A stretch of DNA of 64,000 nucleotides from Muscardinus avellanarius (GCA_963383645.1 OY726571.1:76965860-77029859), one strand, 5' to 3'. Positions 43,353-55,079 are shown, counted from the stretch's first letter. Translations and numbers: made by a program. The notes: generated by a model from the letters alone, not told the origin.

Positions 43353-43558
43353 GATTTATTTTTATTTTTTATTTTTTTGGTGGTACTGGGGTTCCTGGGA
43401 ACCCTTCTACCTCCAAGCTACACTCCCAGACCTATTTTTATACTTTTTTATTTGGAAATAGGCTCTCTTAAGCCAGCACTGCTGGCTTCGAACCTGCACG
43501 ATCCTCCTGTCTCCGCCTCCCAAGCATGGGTATTACAAGGGTGCGCCACCACGCCCGG
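43353..43558 (-). mobile_element. B1-dID-like SINE (subfamily III)
   Basis: Antisense copy flanked by exact ctctctccttcttt repeats (43339-43352 and 43559-43572). Confidence 0.95.
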
Positions 43559-43574
43559 CTCTCTCCTTCTTTTA

Positions 43575-44585
43575 TAATTAATGCATAGCTTAATAATTTA
43601 GCCCCTGACCTTGTGCACATGGCCACAGCAAAAGATCTATCTTGATGCCCAGCAGGAGAACACTAGTAGGCAACCAAAGGTCAAGGGCATCCATGCTGAA
43701 AGTCATTTACCCACAGAGCTGCCAGCAGCCAGCAGTGGCCCACTAATTTGGAGAGGAAGAAAAATTTTAGTGGGGCAAGGAAGAAAAGTCATAACACTAT
43801 TCAGGCTCTTTCTGATATTTATATCAAAAATAGATACTGGCAGATTATCCACACTGCTTTTCCCAAAATAGGGGAAAAAATTATGCTGCAGGCTGGAACT
43901 TGAACTCTTAAGACATGGTTCTCTGTGACTGGACTTGCCTACAGTGAGAACACCGGTGAGTGGGCAGAGCATTATTCTTCATTTAGAACTGATTCTAGAT
44001 TTTGGCCATGTGCTTACAATATTTGCCCAGGTTTTCTGGCCACAGGAGAACTGTCCAAAAAATGAGAGCTTTGCTCTTTGTGGGAGCTCACTTAATACTT
44101 GTTGAATCTGACTGACCTCAGTAATCAGATAACACTATGAATTTAAGTTGAATGCGTGGTGTGATTGGATTAGATAACAGGTTCAGGTGCTTTTACCACT
44201 TCCTGTTTGCCTTTTGAAGTTACAGTGCCCCAACACTAAAGAAAAAAAAAAAAAAGATGAAGGAAGAAAAGGAGAAGGAGGAAAAATATCTAAGCCTTCC
44301 TCCAAATCCGGCCATATTTTGTTAGATGATAGATCATCACCTTTTCACTGAAGGACATCTAAGTGCAAAAAGACTCAGGAGAAAGAAGGCAAAGGCTTTC
44401 TCCGTGTCTCCTTTTGGCCTGATTTCTACCAATCGTGGGTGGAAGGTGGTCAGTCTCCATATAACCCTGGCTTCCTGTTCTCTATATTTAAGTCTGTTGA
44501 GACTTAAATATGAAATGGCTCCAAGAAAAGCTCATGTATTTACAATGCAGAAATGTTCAGGGGTGAAATAATTGAGTCTGGCTCT
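43575..44585. other. MBOAT1 intron, nothing recognised
   Basis: Unassigned; an A-rich/purine patch at 44240-44290. Confidence 0.5.
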
Positions 44586-44589
44586 AATC

Positions 44590-44920
44590 ACACATCAGTG
44601 TATACGTTAATACCATGGATGGGCTCACTGGGTGGTGACAATAGGCAGGCATGACATGGCTGAAGGAAGTGGGTCGCTGGGGGCCTGGCCTTGGGACTAT
44701 ATTTATCCCTGGTCCCCTCCTCTTTCTCTGCTTCCTAGCTGCTCTGAGTTAAGCAGGTTTCCTCCACAACGCCCTGCCGCTCTGTTGCCATGACACTTCT
44801 GCCTCGAGCCTGCTGACAATGAACCGAACCTCTGAAACCATGAGCCAAATAAATCTTTTCTCCTCTAAGATGTTCTTGCCAGGTATGTTGGTCACAGCCA
44901 TGAAAAAAGCTAATACACCC
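44590..44920 (+). mobile_element. MT/ORR1-like LTR remnant (ERVL-MaLR)
   Basis: Contains ctctttctctgcttcctagc and tctgaaaccatgagccaaat followed by the aataaa signal and a 3' end near gctaatacacc. This is the layout of MaLR LTRs in rodents. Confidence 0.65.
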
Positions 44921-45621
44921 CTCTCTGCCCAAACTCTGCTTTTTGGTGGAAAACCAAAATTAACGGAGGGCATGAGTCATTTGGCTTGAGAGCTGGTGTT
45001 TTTGTATGTTGAGAATCGCCCTCCCTCCATCCAGTTATGAGGAGGAAAGGCAGGACTTGGTATTCCTCCCCATGCTAGTGCTAACAAAGCAAAGAAAACC
45101 ATGAATGGTGTGGGCCACATCTGATGATAAAGTCATACAAATCGCTGTGGTACCAGAATAAAGACAGGGAAAGAGAAAAACCACACTAGTCTAGGAGGTT
45201 AAAAGTTGTGCACAGTGACAATTCTTCTTAAAAGCAAATGGATTATAGTTGCTTCTAAAGGAACCACAGCAAATACTTGAAATACTGAAATCTAAATACA
45301 GGAGCTTCCAGTCTACACTGTTGACTGAAATACGTAGAATATAGCCATGAAACAAATGACATTTGCATTTTCTTGTCGAAAGAACAGGAAGGTAAACAAC
45401 AGACAGACGTTCCTGGCTCTTCTTCAGGTTTTTGGTGTCATCCTTCCTTGAACCATTTAAACTGTCAAGATAGTAGGTATTTAAAAAAAAGAAGAAGAAA
45501 AAAATGAGATGCAAAATGTGCAGGAGGCTGTTGGGCCGGGCATCCCAAAGAGAAGCTTTTGCAAAGCAAACAACTGCTTTCTTCACTACAGAAGTGTGAC
45601 TCAAAAGCATAACCCACTCAC
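44921..45621. other. MBOAT1 intron, nothing recognised
   Basis: No exon or repeat recognised; 45622 begins an MBOAT1 exon. Confidence 0.5.
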
Positions 45622-45725
45622 CTCAATTTTCCAGATGTTTAGGTTACAAAGCAGATCCCAGCAGAAATTCCCATTCTCATCCACTCCACTGAACCCGAAG
45701 CCGGCCGCATTGTTCACCGCATCAG
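45622..45725 (-). CDS. MBOAT1: MBOAT1 internal coding exon
   Basis: This 104-bp exon completes an Ala codon and encodes DAVNNAAGFGFSGVDENG followed by NFCWDLLCNLNIWKIE. It matches the luminal/cytosolic loop of MBOAT1 just before the catalytic Asn exon. The acceptor is caaaccacag and the donor gtgagt. It ends in phase 0 and joins to TATS in the next exon. The frame is intact. Confidence 0.95.
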
Positions 45726-46438
45726 CTGTGGTTTGTAAAGCAAAACATTAGGATACAGAGCAACGGGCACATTACTGCTTCAGAAAGATACCAAACGTTT
45801 GTCTAGCTTCAGCATGGAAATCTATGAAGTAGTTCCTTGGAAAAGGAATCCAAAATAAAATGCAAAGTACCAGTTATCGTTTTGAACCAGAAAAAAAAAA
45901 ATATTAGGCTCTTTGGTGACCTCGGTTTTTATTTATTCATTTCCGAGCATCAAGAGAACAGCAGCAAAGAGGGTGCCAGGTGTTGGTAGGATGCAAACAG
46001 GAGGAGTCAGAAGCAAAGAACCAAGACAGAGAAGTAAACAGGAGGAATTATGGTAACTCGAGATGATGGGGAGAATGAGGAGGAGGGGGAAATACACCTA
46101 AGCTCAGAAGTAGAGACCAGAAGGACAAAGGACCCAAGCAGAGGACCAACAGCTGTCACTAAAGACGGCAGGAGTCAAGGAGGTCCAGCTCTAAAAGGTC
46201 CTTATCCTGGGCAGGTTAAGAATGAGAGGCCAGCAGCACATCAGGCAATTGCCAAGATCCAGTAAAGAAAAGTTTAGACCCTAAGACAAGGAACAGGGCA
46301 AGGGCTGTGAATTTGGGGGAGCTGCAACAGAGGGCACATGTGGATACGACGATCAGAGCCACCTGATCCAGCAAGTCCTTCTAACAGCTCCTGTTTCCAT
46401 CTTTACTTCACTGAACTTCAAACACAATGAACACTCAC
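45726..46438. other. MBOAT1 intron, nothing recognised
   Basis: Purine-rich around 46040-46220 with a short open frame of no recognised family. Confidence 0.5.
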
Positions 46439-46448
46439 CTCAGTGAAG

Positions 46449-46455
<7 letters not shown>

Positions 46456-46490
<35 letters not shown>

Positions 46491-46673
46491 TGGTACTGGG
46501 GTTCCTGGAAGCCCTTCTACCTCCGGGCTACACTCCCAGACCTATTTTTTTACATTTTTATTTTGGAAACAGGGTCTCCTAAGCCAGCGCACGTGGCTGG
46601 CTTCGAATCTGCGCGATCCTCCTGTCTTTGTCTCCCAAGCGCAGGGATTACAAGTGTGCACCACCACGCCCGG
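46456..46673 (-). mobile_element. B1-dID-like SINE (subfamily III)
   Basis: Antisense copy with a T-run of about 34. Flanked by ctcagtgaagaattttt on both sides (from 46439 and from 46674). Confidence 0.95.
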
Positions 46674-46761
46674 CTCAGTGAAGAATTTTTATAATCAAAT
46701 ATACACATGATCTCAACTCAATACTGTTGTTGCTGTTGTTGTTGTTGTTGTCTTTGTTGTT

Positions 46762-46940
46762 GTTTGGGGAGGTACTGAGGATTGAACCCAGGGACATCTG
46801 CCTCCAAACTACACCTCCAGCCCTTTTTAATTTTTATTTTGAAACAGTATCTCACTAAGTTGCTGAGGGCCTTGCTAAGTTGCTGAGGCTAGGCTTGAAC
46901 CTGTGATCCTCCTGTCTCAGCCTCCAAGCACTAGGATTGC
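46762..46940 (-). mobile_element. B1-dID-like SINE, diverged
   Basis: Antisense copy whose tail has become a (TTG)n-rich run (46726-46762). Confidence 0.83.
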
Positions 46941-47169
46941 CCAGCAACCAACACACTTTTATGATAATGACCAAGAGGCTAATATTCTCTTTTCATTTAT
47001 CTTATTTTTAATTGTGTTAGAATGTTGTTAAGACAATAGTTAATAAATTAAATCACAGCACTGTAAAGTCTTAGAGCTGGCAGAGATCATAGAAGAATCC
47101 TTCTACAAGAGTTCAAGTTAAAATCAAGAAGGCCTTCGAAAGAAGTGTTCTAAAGAAAACAGCCTGTTC

Positions 47170-47262
47170 TGGGCTGCGGATGTGGCTCAGTGGTGGAACA
47201 CTCGCCCAGCATGTGCTAAGCCCTGGCTTCTATCCTCAGCACTGCAAAAAACAAAACACAAA
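47170..47262 (+). mobile_element. ID element
   Basis: gggctgcggatgtggctcag A box, full middle, B-box-like end and an A-rich tail. Too diverged for a tRNA gene. Confidence 0.8.
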
Positions 47263-47660
47263 ATTCCATCTTTGTCTCACTTATATTTGGCATGGTGGAT
47301 GATTTACTGTTGCTAATCTCGGGCTTTGTCTCACTGTAAAATTAACCTAGTTTCTTTTAGAAGAAAGAAAGAAAAGTACTGGGTCCTTCTGTGTCACTCT
47401 CCCGAGCTGAATGATTAAAAATTCAAAGAAAGAAAAACAAAAAAAAAGAGAGATGTGCCAGAAGAAAATGAATGGCTTTACATGCATGGCAACAAATCTG
47501 TGAGTGACAGATAAACTCGACTGGGAGAAGAAAAGCCCTTGAGCTCTATGGAGGCACCAAAGACCAGAGGTGGACCAAGTCTGGGGTCAGCAAAAATCCC
47601 CAAATTCCCCTTCGACCTCCAGCTTTGGGTCTGCACAGCTGGCCAGACTAAAGGAACAAA
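47263..47660. other. MBOAT1 intron, nothing recognised
   Basis: No exon or repeat recognised before the GCGTGT-rich run. Confidence 0.45.
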
Positions 47661-47664
47661 TGAT

Positions 47665-47718
47665 GTGTGTGCGTGTGCGTGCGTGCGAGCGTGCGTGCGT
47701 GCGTGTGTGTGCGTGTGT
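47665..47718. repeat. Imperfect (GTGC)/(GT)n run
   Basis: CpG-containing alternating purine-pyrimidine run of about 54 bp. Confidence 0.9.
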
Positions 47719-47805
47719 GCCTGGTGCCTGCCATCTCTCCAGGACTCTACAATCAACACCTTCCCAGACTTTCTCATTTAATCCTCACAGGAGAGTTAAC
47801 AGTTT

Positions 47806-48002
47806 GAGAAGTGCTGGCTCAGCAGCTACCATATGCATGGCCTTGAGAGAGCTGTCTAACTTCCAGAGACCTGTTCCCTAAATTGAAAATGGATATATAA
47901 TGGCACCCAGTAAAAGGACTGTTGTAAGGATTAAACAGAATTTAAGAGGTAGAGCATGCAGGGCGCAGTGCCTGACACAAGGGAGCGATCAAGAACTGTA
48001 GG
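47806..48002 (+). mobile_element. MIR remnant, split by an L1 tail
   Basis: MIR-like run: aagtgctggctcagcagcta, aaaaggactgttgtaaggat and gcagtgcctgacacaaggga. Confidence 0.65.
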
Positions 48003-48118
48003 ATCGTGGTAGGGGCTAACTGGGCGAGATGTGCATGTATGTCTACAAAAGTATTTTCTTTATACCACTATGATGTATGAATACATTGCACCAATAAAAA
48101 ATAAATTAAAAAAAAAAA
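48003..48118 (+). mobile_element. Very short 5'-truncated L1 (3' end only)
   Basis: About 115 bp of L1 3' terminus (gatgtgcatgtatgtctac; atacattgcaccaataaaa) plus A-tail, flanked by aagaactgtagg on both sides. Confidence 0.9.
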
Positions 48119-48135
48119 AAAGAACTGTAGGCTGC

Positions 48136-48318
48136 CATTTTTTTTTCCCTTTGGTTCTGGGTGTGAACCCAGGGATGGTCTACCACTGAGCTACATATCC
48201 CCAGCTCTATTTTTTATTTGGGGGACAGGGTCTCATTCCGTTGTCCAAGCTGGCCTCAAAATTTAATCCTCCCACCTCAGGTTCCCAAGTGGCTAAGATT
48301 CCAGATGTGCACTCCTGG
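48136..48318 (-). mobile_element. B1-dID-like SINE, diverged
   Basis: Antisense copy with an intact tRNA-like half (ggtctaccactgagctacat) and a worn 7SL-like half. Confidence 0.78.
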
Positions 48319-49550
48319 AGGAGCTATTGTTATTGTTTTAATTTACTATCATATAATAATTTTATAACTATATAATAATTTTATAATAGTAACAATATTT
48401 TGATGGCCACCTCCCATTGGTTATGGAAGAGGACTAAGATCAAACATGTGAGACCAACATTGAGATCACTCAGACGGTAAACCCATGTCAGACTCTGAAT
48501 ATCAGAACTCTGATTCCACAATCTCAACAGCTAAGTGCTGCCTTGAAAGACAAATCCTGAAGGACTCTCAGAGCCACTCCATTCAGAATTCCCTGCTCTA
48601 GATGGTCCAGTTCACCGAAGTTTATCCAAGATTTGTTTGGGTCCCAGGGCAGTCACAGGCTCTTGACTTCACCAGGCCAAAATTGGCTCTCCTTGAGATA
48701 TGGAAAACTCTAACCTATTATTACAGATACATTAATTTGGATGCCCGTGTGTGTTACAGTTTGTGATCCTCAGAACACAGCCTGGCTAGAGCTGAGTATC
48801 TCTAATTAGCACTAATTAGTAGGGGAGAAATGACCAGAATTGCATGCTAAGTCCAAAGAAAATAGTTTTATTATTTCAATATAAACAGTAACCAGAGCTC
48901 AACCAACAGGACAGCTCAGCTGAGATGCACCAAGGCCAGCTTTAAGGATTAAATTTCTAATTGTGCATAATTAGTACATCAATTATATGTAAATGGTGTT
49001 TCTAAAGAGCAGGATGGAACAATTATTTGGTTAAGCAGTTTAAATATTCCCTGATATACTATTCATTGCTTCTTTAACCATGAATAATACAAAGGTTAAT
49101 TTCAAACCAGCCCAAGCAATCTAAACTGTACAAACTTCAAATCGAGGCTATGCAAATTAATGAAGTGTTGCTGCGGAAGCAACCCAACACAGATAAAGGG
49201 CAGGAGAGCCGGGGAAGACAAGAGCCGAGACCACAAAGGAGGTTCTCCACGGAAAAGCTTACTGCTTCCTCTGGACATCTGGGTACGCCCCAGGGAGCAG
49301 ACAACGCAGATGCCCCGGCTCCCCGCCACCCTTCCCCACCGGCCCCACCGCACAACCCACCCCGAGTCAGACTCTCCCTGCAAGGCCACAGATGGCCTTC
49401 CTTTCCTTCTAAATCAGGAGCTCCTACAGTCCAGAGGCCAGCTCTCCTGCCCTGGGATGCAAAACACAGGAGCAGGATGGGCAAAGACAAAGGAAGAAAA
49501 AAGGGGGATAAAGTGAGAGGAAGTGAAAAGAAACAAAAGGGAGGGAGATA

Positions 49551-49553
<3 letters not shown>
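48319..49553. other. MBOAT1 intron, nothing recognised
   Basis: Contains overlapping open frames at 49100-49550 on both strands, without recognised families; the sequence there is GC-richer than the surroundings. Confidence 0.45.

Positions 49554-49554
<1 letters not shown>

Positions 49555-49596
<42 letters not shown>
49555..49596. repeat. (CT)n microsatellite
   Basis: About 21 CT units. Confidence 0.95.
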
Positions 49597-49599
<3 letters not shown>

Positions 49600-49619
49600 C
49601 GTATACACACATACATGCA

Positions 49620-50132
49620 CACACACTAAGAGCAAAGAAAAAGTGTTAACTATTTTACATAGAACAATGTGCTCAGGGTTCCAGGCGGGGTACCAACTGT
49701 AGTAGGAAGAGTGTGTAGCTCCTAACCAAAGCATCACTTATAAACAATAAAGCTACAGCAGAACAAGGAATAAGAAGAAAGGCGTTTTGAAGCCTTTCCC
49801 AAGGGCCAGTGTACATGCATTCCTGCCCCTGGCATAGGTCTTGTACACACTGCCTGGTTGCTGTACACATCTGTCCCCACAGAATGTCACCACTGAGAGG
49901 TAAAGAAGAAGTCTTACCCAGCTTTACACTCCTACACAAAGCCTGGTACTCAACAACAAAAACCCATGAATAAAATTGAAAACAATCAGAAACCAAATGC
50001 TCCACATTGAAATTCTTAGGAAAGCTCTAAGTCAGGTTTTGCAGCCAAATGTTATAGAATTACTCCTATTCTACTGGATTGAATTTGTACATGAACGTTG
50101 AATATTTTGGCCCTTAAAAATAACCTGGACCA
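49620..50132. other. MBOAT1 intron, nothing recognised
   Basis: No exon or repeat recognised. Confidence 0.45.
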
Positions 50133-50342
50133 GGCTGGGCGTGGTGGCACATGTCTGTAATCTCACGGGAGACACAGGAGGATTGCAGGCTCGAGGCCAG
50201 CCTCAACAACTTTGTGAAGCTCTCAGCAACTTAGCGAGACCCTGTTTCAAAATAAAAAAACAAAATAGAACTGAGGGGATAGCCCAGAGGGGCTCCTAGG
50301 TTCAATCCCCAATACCACAAAAAATAAAAAATAAAAATAAAT
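50133..50342 (+). mobile_element. B1-dID-like SINE
   Basis: Sense copy, begins gctgggcgtggtggcacatg and ends with an A/T-rich tail. Confidence 0.9.
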
Positions 50343-50500
50343 ACTCTGTACTGGGAGAAAAAGGGAATTATTGTTTAATGGGCACAGAGTTTGTATTTGG
50401 GGTGATGAAAAGGTTCTAGGGATAGATAATGGCACAATATTGGGAATAAACTTAATATCATGTAATCATATGCTTACAGATGGTTAAAATAATAAGTTTT

Positions 50501-50726
50501 AGCCGGGCACGGTGGCGCACGCTTGTAATCCCTGTGCTTGGGAGGCTGAGACAGGAGGATCGCACAGGTTCAAAGCCAGCCTCAGCTACTGAGTGAGGCT
50601 TTCAGCAACTTAGTGAGACCCTGTTTCCAAATAAAATATAAAATACGTCTGGGGGTATAGCCTGGAGGTAGAAAGCCCCTGGGTCCCACCCCCAGTACCA
50701 CCAAAAAATAAAATAATAATAACAAT
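50501..50726 (+). mobile_element. B1-dID-like SINE (subfamily II), target of composite copy 2
   Basis: Complete sense copy. Its tail (aataataataacaat) holds the left end of the composite element. Confidence 0.93.
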
Positions 50727-51537
50727 AAGGCACAGGGCACGTCAGCCAGGGCCCGGGTCACGAGACTCTGGGCCCCGGGCCGGAACGCGCGTAGCACGCC
50801 AGACCCCTGGAGAAACCGAGCCCAGTACCCTGGGACCCGGGCGGGGGGTCACGCGGGGCACACCAGCAGGGGCCCGGTTTGCGGGACCCTGGGCCCCAGG
50901 CGGAGTAGTGTGGAGCACTCTGGACCCATGGGGAAACCGACTGAGTCAACAGTGCTACTAAGTGAGTGCCTGATCCCACTACGTCCTCAAACCACATATA
51001 CTGTCTTCTCTTATTAAAAAAAAAAAAAGGAAAAGGAAAAGAAAAAGAAAAAGAAAAATATCGAAGAGGAGTTAAGAAAGCCGTTGTGGATGCCAGGACA
51101 CTGGAGATGCAGACAAAACTTATCTAAATGCACTGGAACTTATGGGAATATTCCCCGTGAAGGAGGACTGCTGTTTCTCTATATTGTTAAGAATCTTGGA
51201 CATCACCTGTAAGGAGAGAGTTTAGCGGAGACCGAGGAGAAAGGCGGTGTTGAAAGAGGTCTCCGTGATGGCGGTGGAGACTTGTATACAGGAGAAGCAG
51301 AAACCGGATCCTACCAACCTTAGTTTTTTTTGGGTTTTTTTTTTGGAGAAATTACACCAAATGTCGAATGCTACCGTCACACATGCTTAGGGACAACATT
51401 CAGAGTGGAAAAAGAGCCTGGGAAGGATTTGAAATGGTGGAGGCAGTGGCAATGGCAGTGGCCAGTACTCAGGGGAGGCAGACATCTGATACATTACACC
51501 TGGAACCTTTGAAATAATAACCCCAGAGACAGTGATC

Positions 51538-52130
51538 GGAGCCTGCTGAGGTGTTAGGCTGGTGCCGGGGCCAGTGGCCGACACCGGAGCCTGCCGTGAG
51601 GCAAGGCCACTACTGAGGCCTCCGAGGCCGGGATTGGAGCCTGCCGAGGGGTTATAGCAATGCTGAGGCCAGCGAGGCCAGCATCGGAGCCTGCCGTGAG
51701 GCAAGGCCAGTGCTGGGACCTCCGAGGCCGGGATTGGAGCCTGCTGAGGGGTTAGGCCGGTACTGGGGCCAGCGAGGCTGGCATCAGAGCCTGCCGTGAG
51801 GCAATGTCAGTACTGGGGCCTCCGAGGCCAGGATAAGAGCCTGCCAAGGGGTTAGGCCGGTGCTGGGGCCACTGAGGCCGGCATCGGAGCCTGCCATGAG
51901 GCAAGACCAGTGCTGGGGCCTCCAAGGCCAGGATTGGTGCCTGCCGAGGGGTTAGGCCAGTGCTGGGGCCAGCAAGGCCTGCATCGGAACCTGCCGTGAG
52001 GCAAGGCCACTACTGTGGCCTCTGAGGCCGGGATCGAAGCCAGCTGAGGGGTTAGGCCAGTGTGGGGGCCAGCGAGACCAGAATAGGGCCTCCCATGAGG
52101 CAAGGCCGCTGTTTGAGCCAGCGAGGTCTG
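51538..52130 (+). repeat. VNTR of composite copy 2, about six units
   Basis: Same two-half, about 100-bp unit as in copy 1 (ggagcctgccgaggggttag and ggagcctgccgtgaggcaag halves). Confidence 0.92.
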
Positions 52131-52327
52131 GATCAGTCCACCGGGTAGCCAGGCCACTACTGGGGCCATCAAGAGTGGGATCGGTACTTGCAACGCGGCA
52201 TGCACAGAGAAATATCACAGAAAATATAAATCAGACGCTTCCCCTAATCAGCAATAACTAGGAGGAAAGGGGCAACAGGAAGAGGTTGAGCTATAGAAAG
52301 GGCCCTATAGTGAAGCAACTAATGTGA

Positions 52328-52372
52328 CCAATCAGAGGGTATGGAATAGTGGATGATGGAGCCTCTTTAAAA
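52328..52372 (+). promoter_or_regulatory. Conserved CCAAT and TTTAAAA boxes in copy 2
   Basis: ccaat at 52328-52332 and tttaaaa at 52366-52372, with the same 38-bp spacing as in copy 1. Function hypothetical. Confidence 0.5.
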
Positions 52373-52931
52373 CGCAGGAGGTACATAAACAAATGTATCA
52401 AAGTTAATCACCAAAGAAGCATGGGATCAAGGGAGGGGAAGGGAATGGGATGGGGGCTGGATGAGGGCTAATTGGATGATGTGTGCTTGTATATCCTCTC
52501 AAGTCTTGTACTCCAATGTGATTGATATATGACTACAATGCACCAATTTAAAAAAATAAATTAATTTTTAAAAAATAAATAAATAATAATAATAATAATA
52601 ACAATGATAATAATTTTTATATCACATATATGTTGCTACAATAATATAATAATAAATGAGAGAAAGGTTATTTGGCACTGGCAAACTTCAGTTTGGAGCT
52701 TAAAGCATGAACTAAGAGAAGAGGAACTCAAGTAAGAGCTGGTTTCCTCATGCATAGGATAAATACTAGGCTAAATACTAGAAATTCACTTTAATAATCT
52801 ATTTCACTTAAGAGGCAAGCCGTTGCTCTGCGATGTCAAGTAGCAGCTAAGATGCTAAACTTCTATCCCTGACAGGGCTCCAGCTGTGGGACAGACCTGG
52901 CTGTCATGCTTCATCAAAATCCTTTACCAGC

Positions 52932-53104
52932 TGGGTAACCCCAGCATTCGGAAGACTGAGACAGGAGGATCATGGGTCACAGGCAGCCTCAGCTTTTTAG
53001 TGAGACCCTGTTTCAAAATAAAGAATAAAAAATAGGGCTGGGGTGTCGCTCAGAGGTAGAATGCCCCTGGGTTCCATCCCCAGTACTGCAAAAAAAAAAA
53101 AAAA
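52932..53104 (+). mobile_element. B1-dID-like SINE (subfamily I), 5' truncated
   Basis: Flanked by exact 16-bp repeats aaaatcctttaccagc (52916-52931 and 53105-53120). Confidence 0.95.
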
Positions 53105-53194
53105 AAAATCCTTTACCAGCCTTGGTAAGTATGTAGAAAGGCCTATGCTTATTTTAGCAAAGTTTGAAATAACTTCAGTATAAAATTACTTAAA

Positions 53195-53430
53195 GTGGGC
53201 ATGATGGTGCATGCTTGTAATCCTAGTACTTGGGAGGCTAAGACAGGAAGATTGCAGGTTCAAGGCCAGCTTCAGCAATTTAGTGAGGAACTCTGGAACT
53301 TAGTGAGACCCTGTTTCAAAATAAAAAATAAATTAGGACCGGGGGTATAGCTTGGAGGTAAAATGTCCCTGAGTTCAAACCTCAGTACCACATACTAATA
53401 CTAATACTAATACTAATACTAATACTACTA
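53195..53430 (+). mobile_element. B1-dID-like SINE with (TACTAA)n tail
   Basis: Sense copy whose tail is an expanded TACTAA repeat (53389-53430). Confidence 0.9.
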
Positions 53431-53434
53431 ATCA

Positions 53435-54034
53435 TAATAATAATAAAATATAAAATTAAACAAGAAGAACTGAAACTTACTCTCGACCAAGCTGCCCCAC
53501 AGAGAAAAAAAAAAAGCATGATAAAACCAAATGGAGTTGAACTTTCTACCTTAAAAGTTGGAAAAACTTGAAGTCAGCTTCTTGCTAAACATAAAGCTAT
53601 TTTCTTAAAGAAGTGCGGCCTGAAGGAGCACGTGAGAGGGAAGATTAATTCAGCGTGCGTCCTGTGCTACCAAGAACCCAGAAAAGTTACAAGAAAGCCA
53701 GATCATTCCGGATTTTTCCTTTCACTTTCCACTGCTTTCAATGGGCAGGTTTTATTGGTGGAAGCGGAAACTTCCAAGTTCTGACATCTGTTAATGACAC
53801 TGGGTTTAAACAACAGCCAGTCTTCTCTTTATCACAAGTAACTGCAGAGTGGAAGAGATGAATGTTATGTTGGAAAGATTAAAACAAAAACAAAAACAAA
53901 AAAACACTGGCTTAAGTGCCTCTCATTAGGGACTGGACTCTTTTCAACTGGGCGACCCAAAAGACTGTCCTGGCTAAGCCAGTCAAGGATAGTTTGATTC
54001 CACGTTTACTTGAGGACCCCTCCGTCCAACTTAC
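53435..54034. other. MBOAT1 intron, nothing recognised
   Basis: No exon or repeat recognised; an (AAAAC)n-like run at 53880-53900. Confidence 0.5.
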
Positions 54035-54227
54035 CCAGCGTCCATGCAAAATAATACTTGGGCTTTGAGGCTTGCATGATAATATACAAGTAGCAGAGTC
54101 GAGTCAGAAAGTTTGCTTTGTGGACAAACCAGTCCTCAGCTAGGCAGGTGACAGGGAAGGCCTTCGTGAGCGTCAAAAATAAAAGGAGGGACATCAGCGT
54201 GATGCACAACTTGTATATCACAGCTCC
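54035..54227 (-). CDS. MBOAT1: MBOAT1 internal coding exon, membrane segments
   Basis: This 193-bp exon encodes GAVIYKLCITLMSLLLFL at its start and SKPKYYFAWTL near its end, plus the first base of an Ala codon. The first 20 residues form a hydrophobic membrane segment, followed by an F-P-V-T-C loop and a second hydrophobic stretch (LCYLYIIMQ). The acceptor is tcatttccag and the donor gtaagt. It is the largest MBOAT1 exon in the window and agrees closely with the family. Confidence 0.96.
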
Positions 54228-54844
54228 CTGGAAATGAGGGAAAATGGTGTCACCGCTCAGAAGACCCAGCTATGAGCACAACAATTTCAGCAAGGGCATG
54301 CTAAGGACAATGGGACCCCAATGTGGCTGTGGCAGGTCCCCTAGAGGCATGTTTCCACGGGACACACAGCTGAGGAGGAGGGCAGCGTGCTGGAGGTAGA
54401 GGCAGAATGCACATCTCACAGTGGTGCACAGAATGTACCCAGAATGGAAGAAAACTTCTTTCAGCATATTCTACCAGCAAAAGGTAGGTGGTTTTGTTAC
54501 CCAAACAGAAGAGAAATGGGCCACATTGCAGGGTAGCAATTTTGCATCAGAAAGAAACTACCCTGTGCTCCCCACTTCTGTTACCAGCAGAACCCAGGAG
54601 ATGGGTTTGAGTCACCAGCAAGAACAGAGGCTCAGGTACAAAGTATTCTGTGCAGATGCCTGGCCAGCACCTGGGAGGCAATGGAGAGTTACCAGGACGG
54701 CTCAGGGAGAGTCTGCTCTGGGGTTAAGATGTGCTGGCTTTTGAAATTCCTCTGGACAGTGTGATTCTGCCTAGTTTCTTTGACATTCTAGGAAATGTCA
54801 TTCTATAGATCTATAGTCTCCAACTTCAAAAACATGGATTTTTC

Positions 54845-54884
<40 letters not shown>

Positions 54885-55075
54885 TCATAATATGCATTGC
54901 AAGAGGACCAAGGGTGGCTTGGGGCTTCAGCAAATGAATATTTACACGGTACTAGGAACAGTGCTCCAACACAGAGACGAACTCCAAATAAATATCAATG
55001 CTGGCATTTTAAACAAACAGGGGGAAGGCTATTGGCCAAGCTCCCTGGTAAACTGGCAGTTTTTTTTTTTCTTCT
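54228..55075. other. MBOAT1 intron with (TTTC)n
   Basis: A (TTTC)n microsatellite lies at 54844-54887; the rest has no recognised feature. Confidence 0.55.
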
Positions 55076-55079
55076 TTTT

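Larger units (their letters stand above)
50727..52590 (+). mobile_element. Composite SVA-like non-autonomous retrotransposon, copy 2 (about 1.86 kb)
   Basis: Same module order as copy 1: about two GC-rich 124-bp-type units (50731-50945), the central module (51058-51537), the VNTR (51538-52130), the CCAAT/TATA-like module (about 52131-52420), an L1-like 3' terminus and an A-rich tail. It also has about 110 bp (50946-51057), including an A-rich AAAAG run, that copy 1 lacks. A possible 15-bp duplication aataataataacaat (50712-50726 and 52591-52605) is low-complexity, so less secure than in copy 1. The unique modules agree with copy 1 at roughly nine of ten positions by eye. Confidence 0.88.

Noticed and set aside
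49102..49622. Overlapping open frames of 95-161 codons on both strands in a GC-richer patch
   Set aside because: Frames on both strands, partly running through a (CT)n repeat, with no recognised domain; an unannotated exon cannot be excluded but is not supported.
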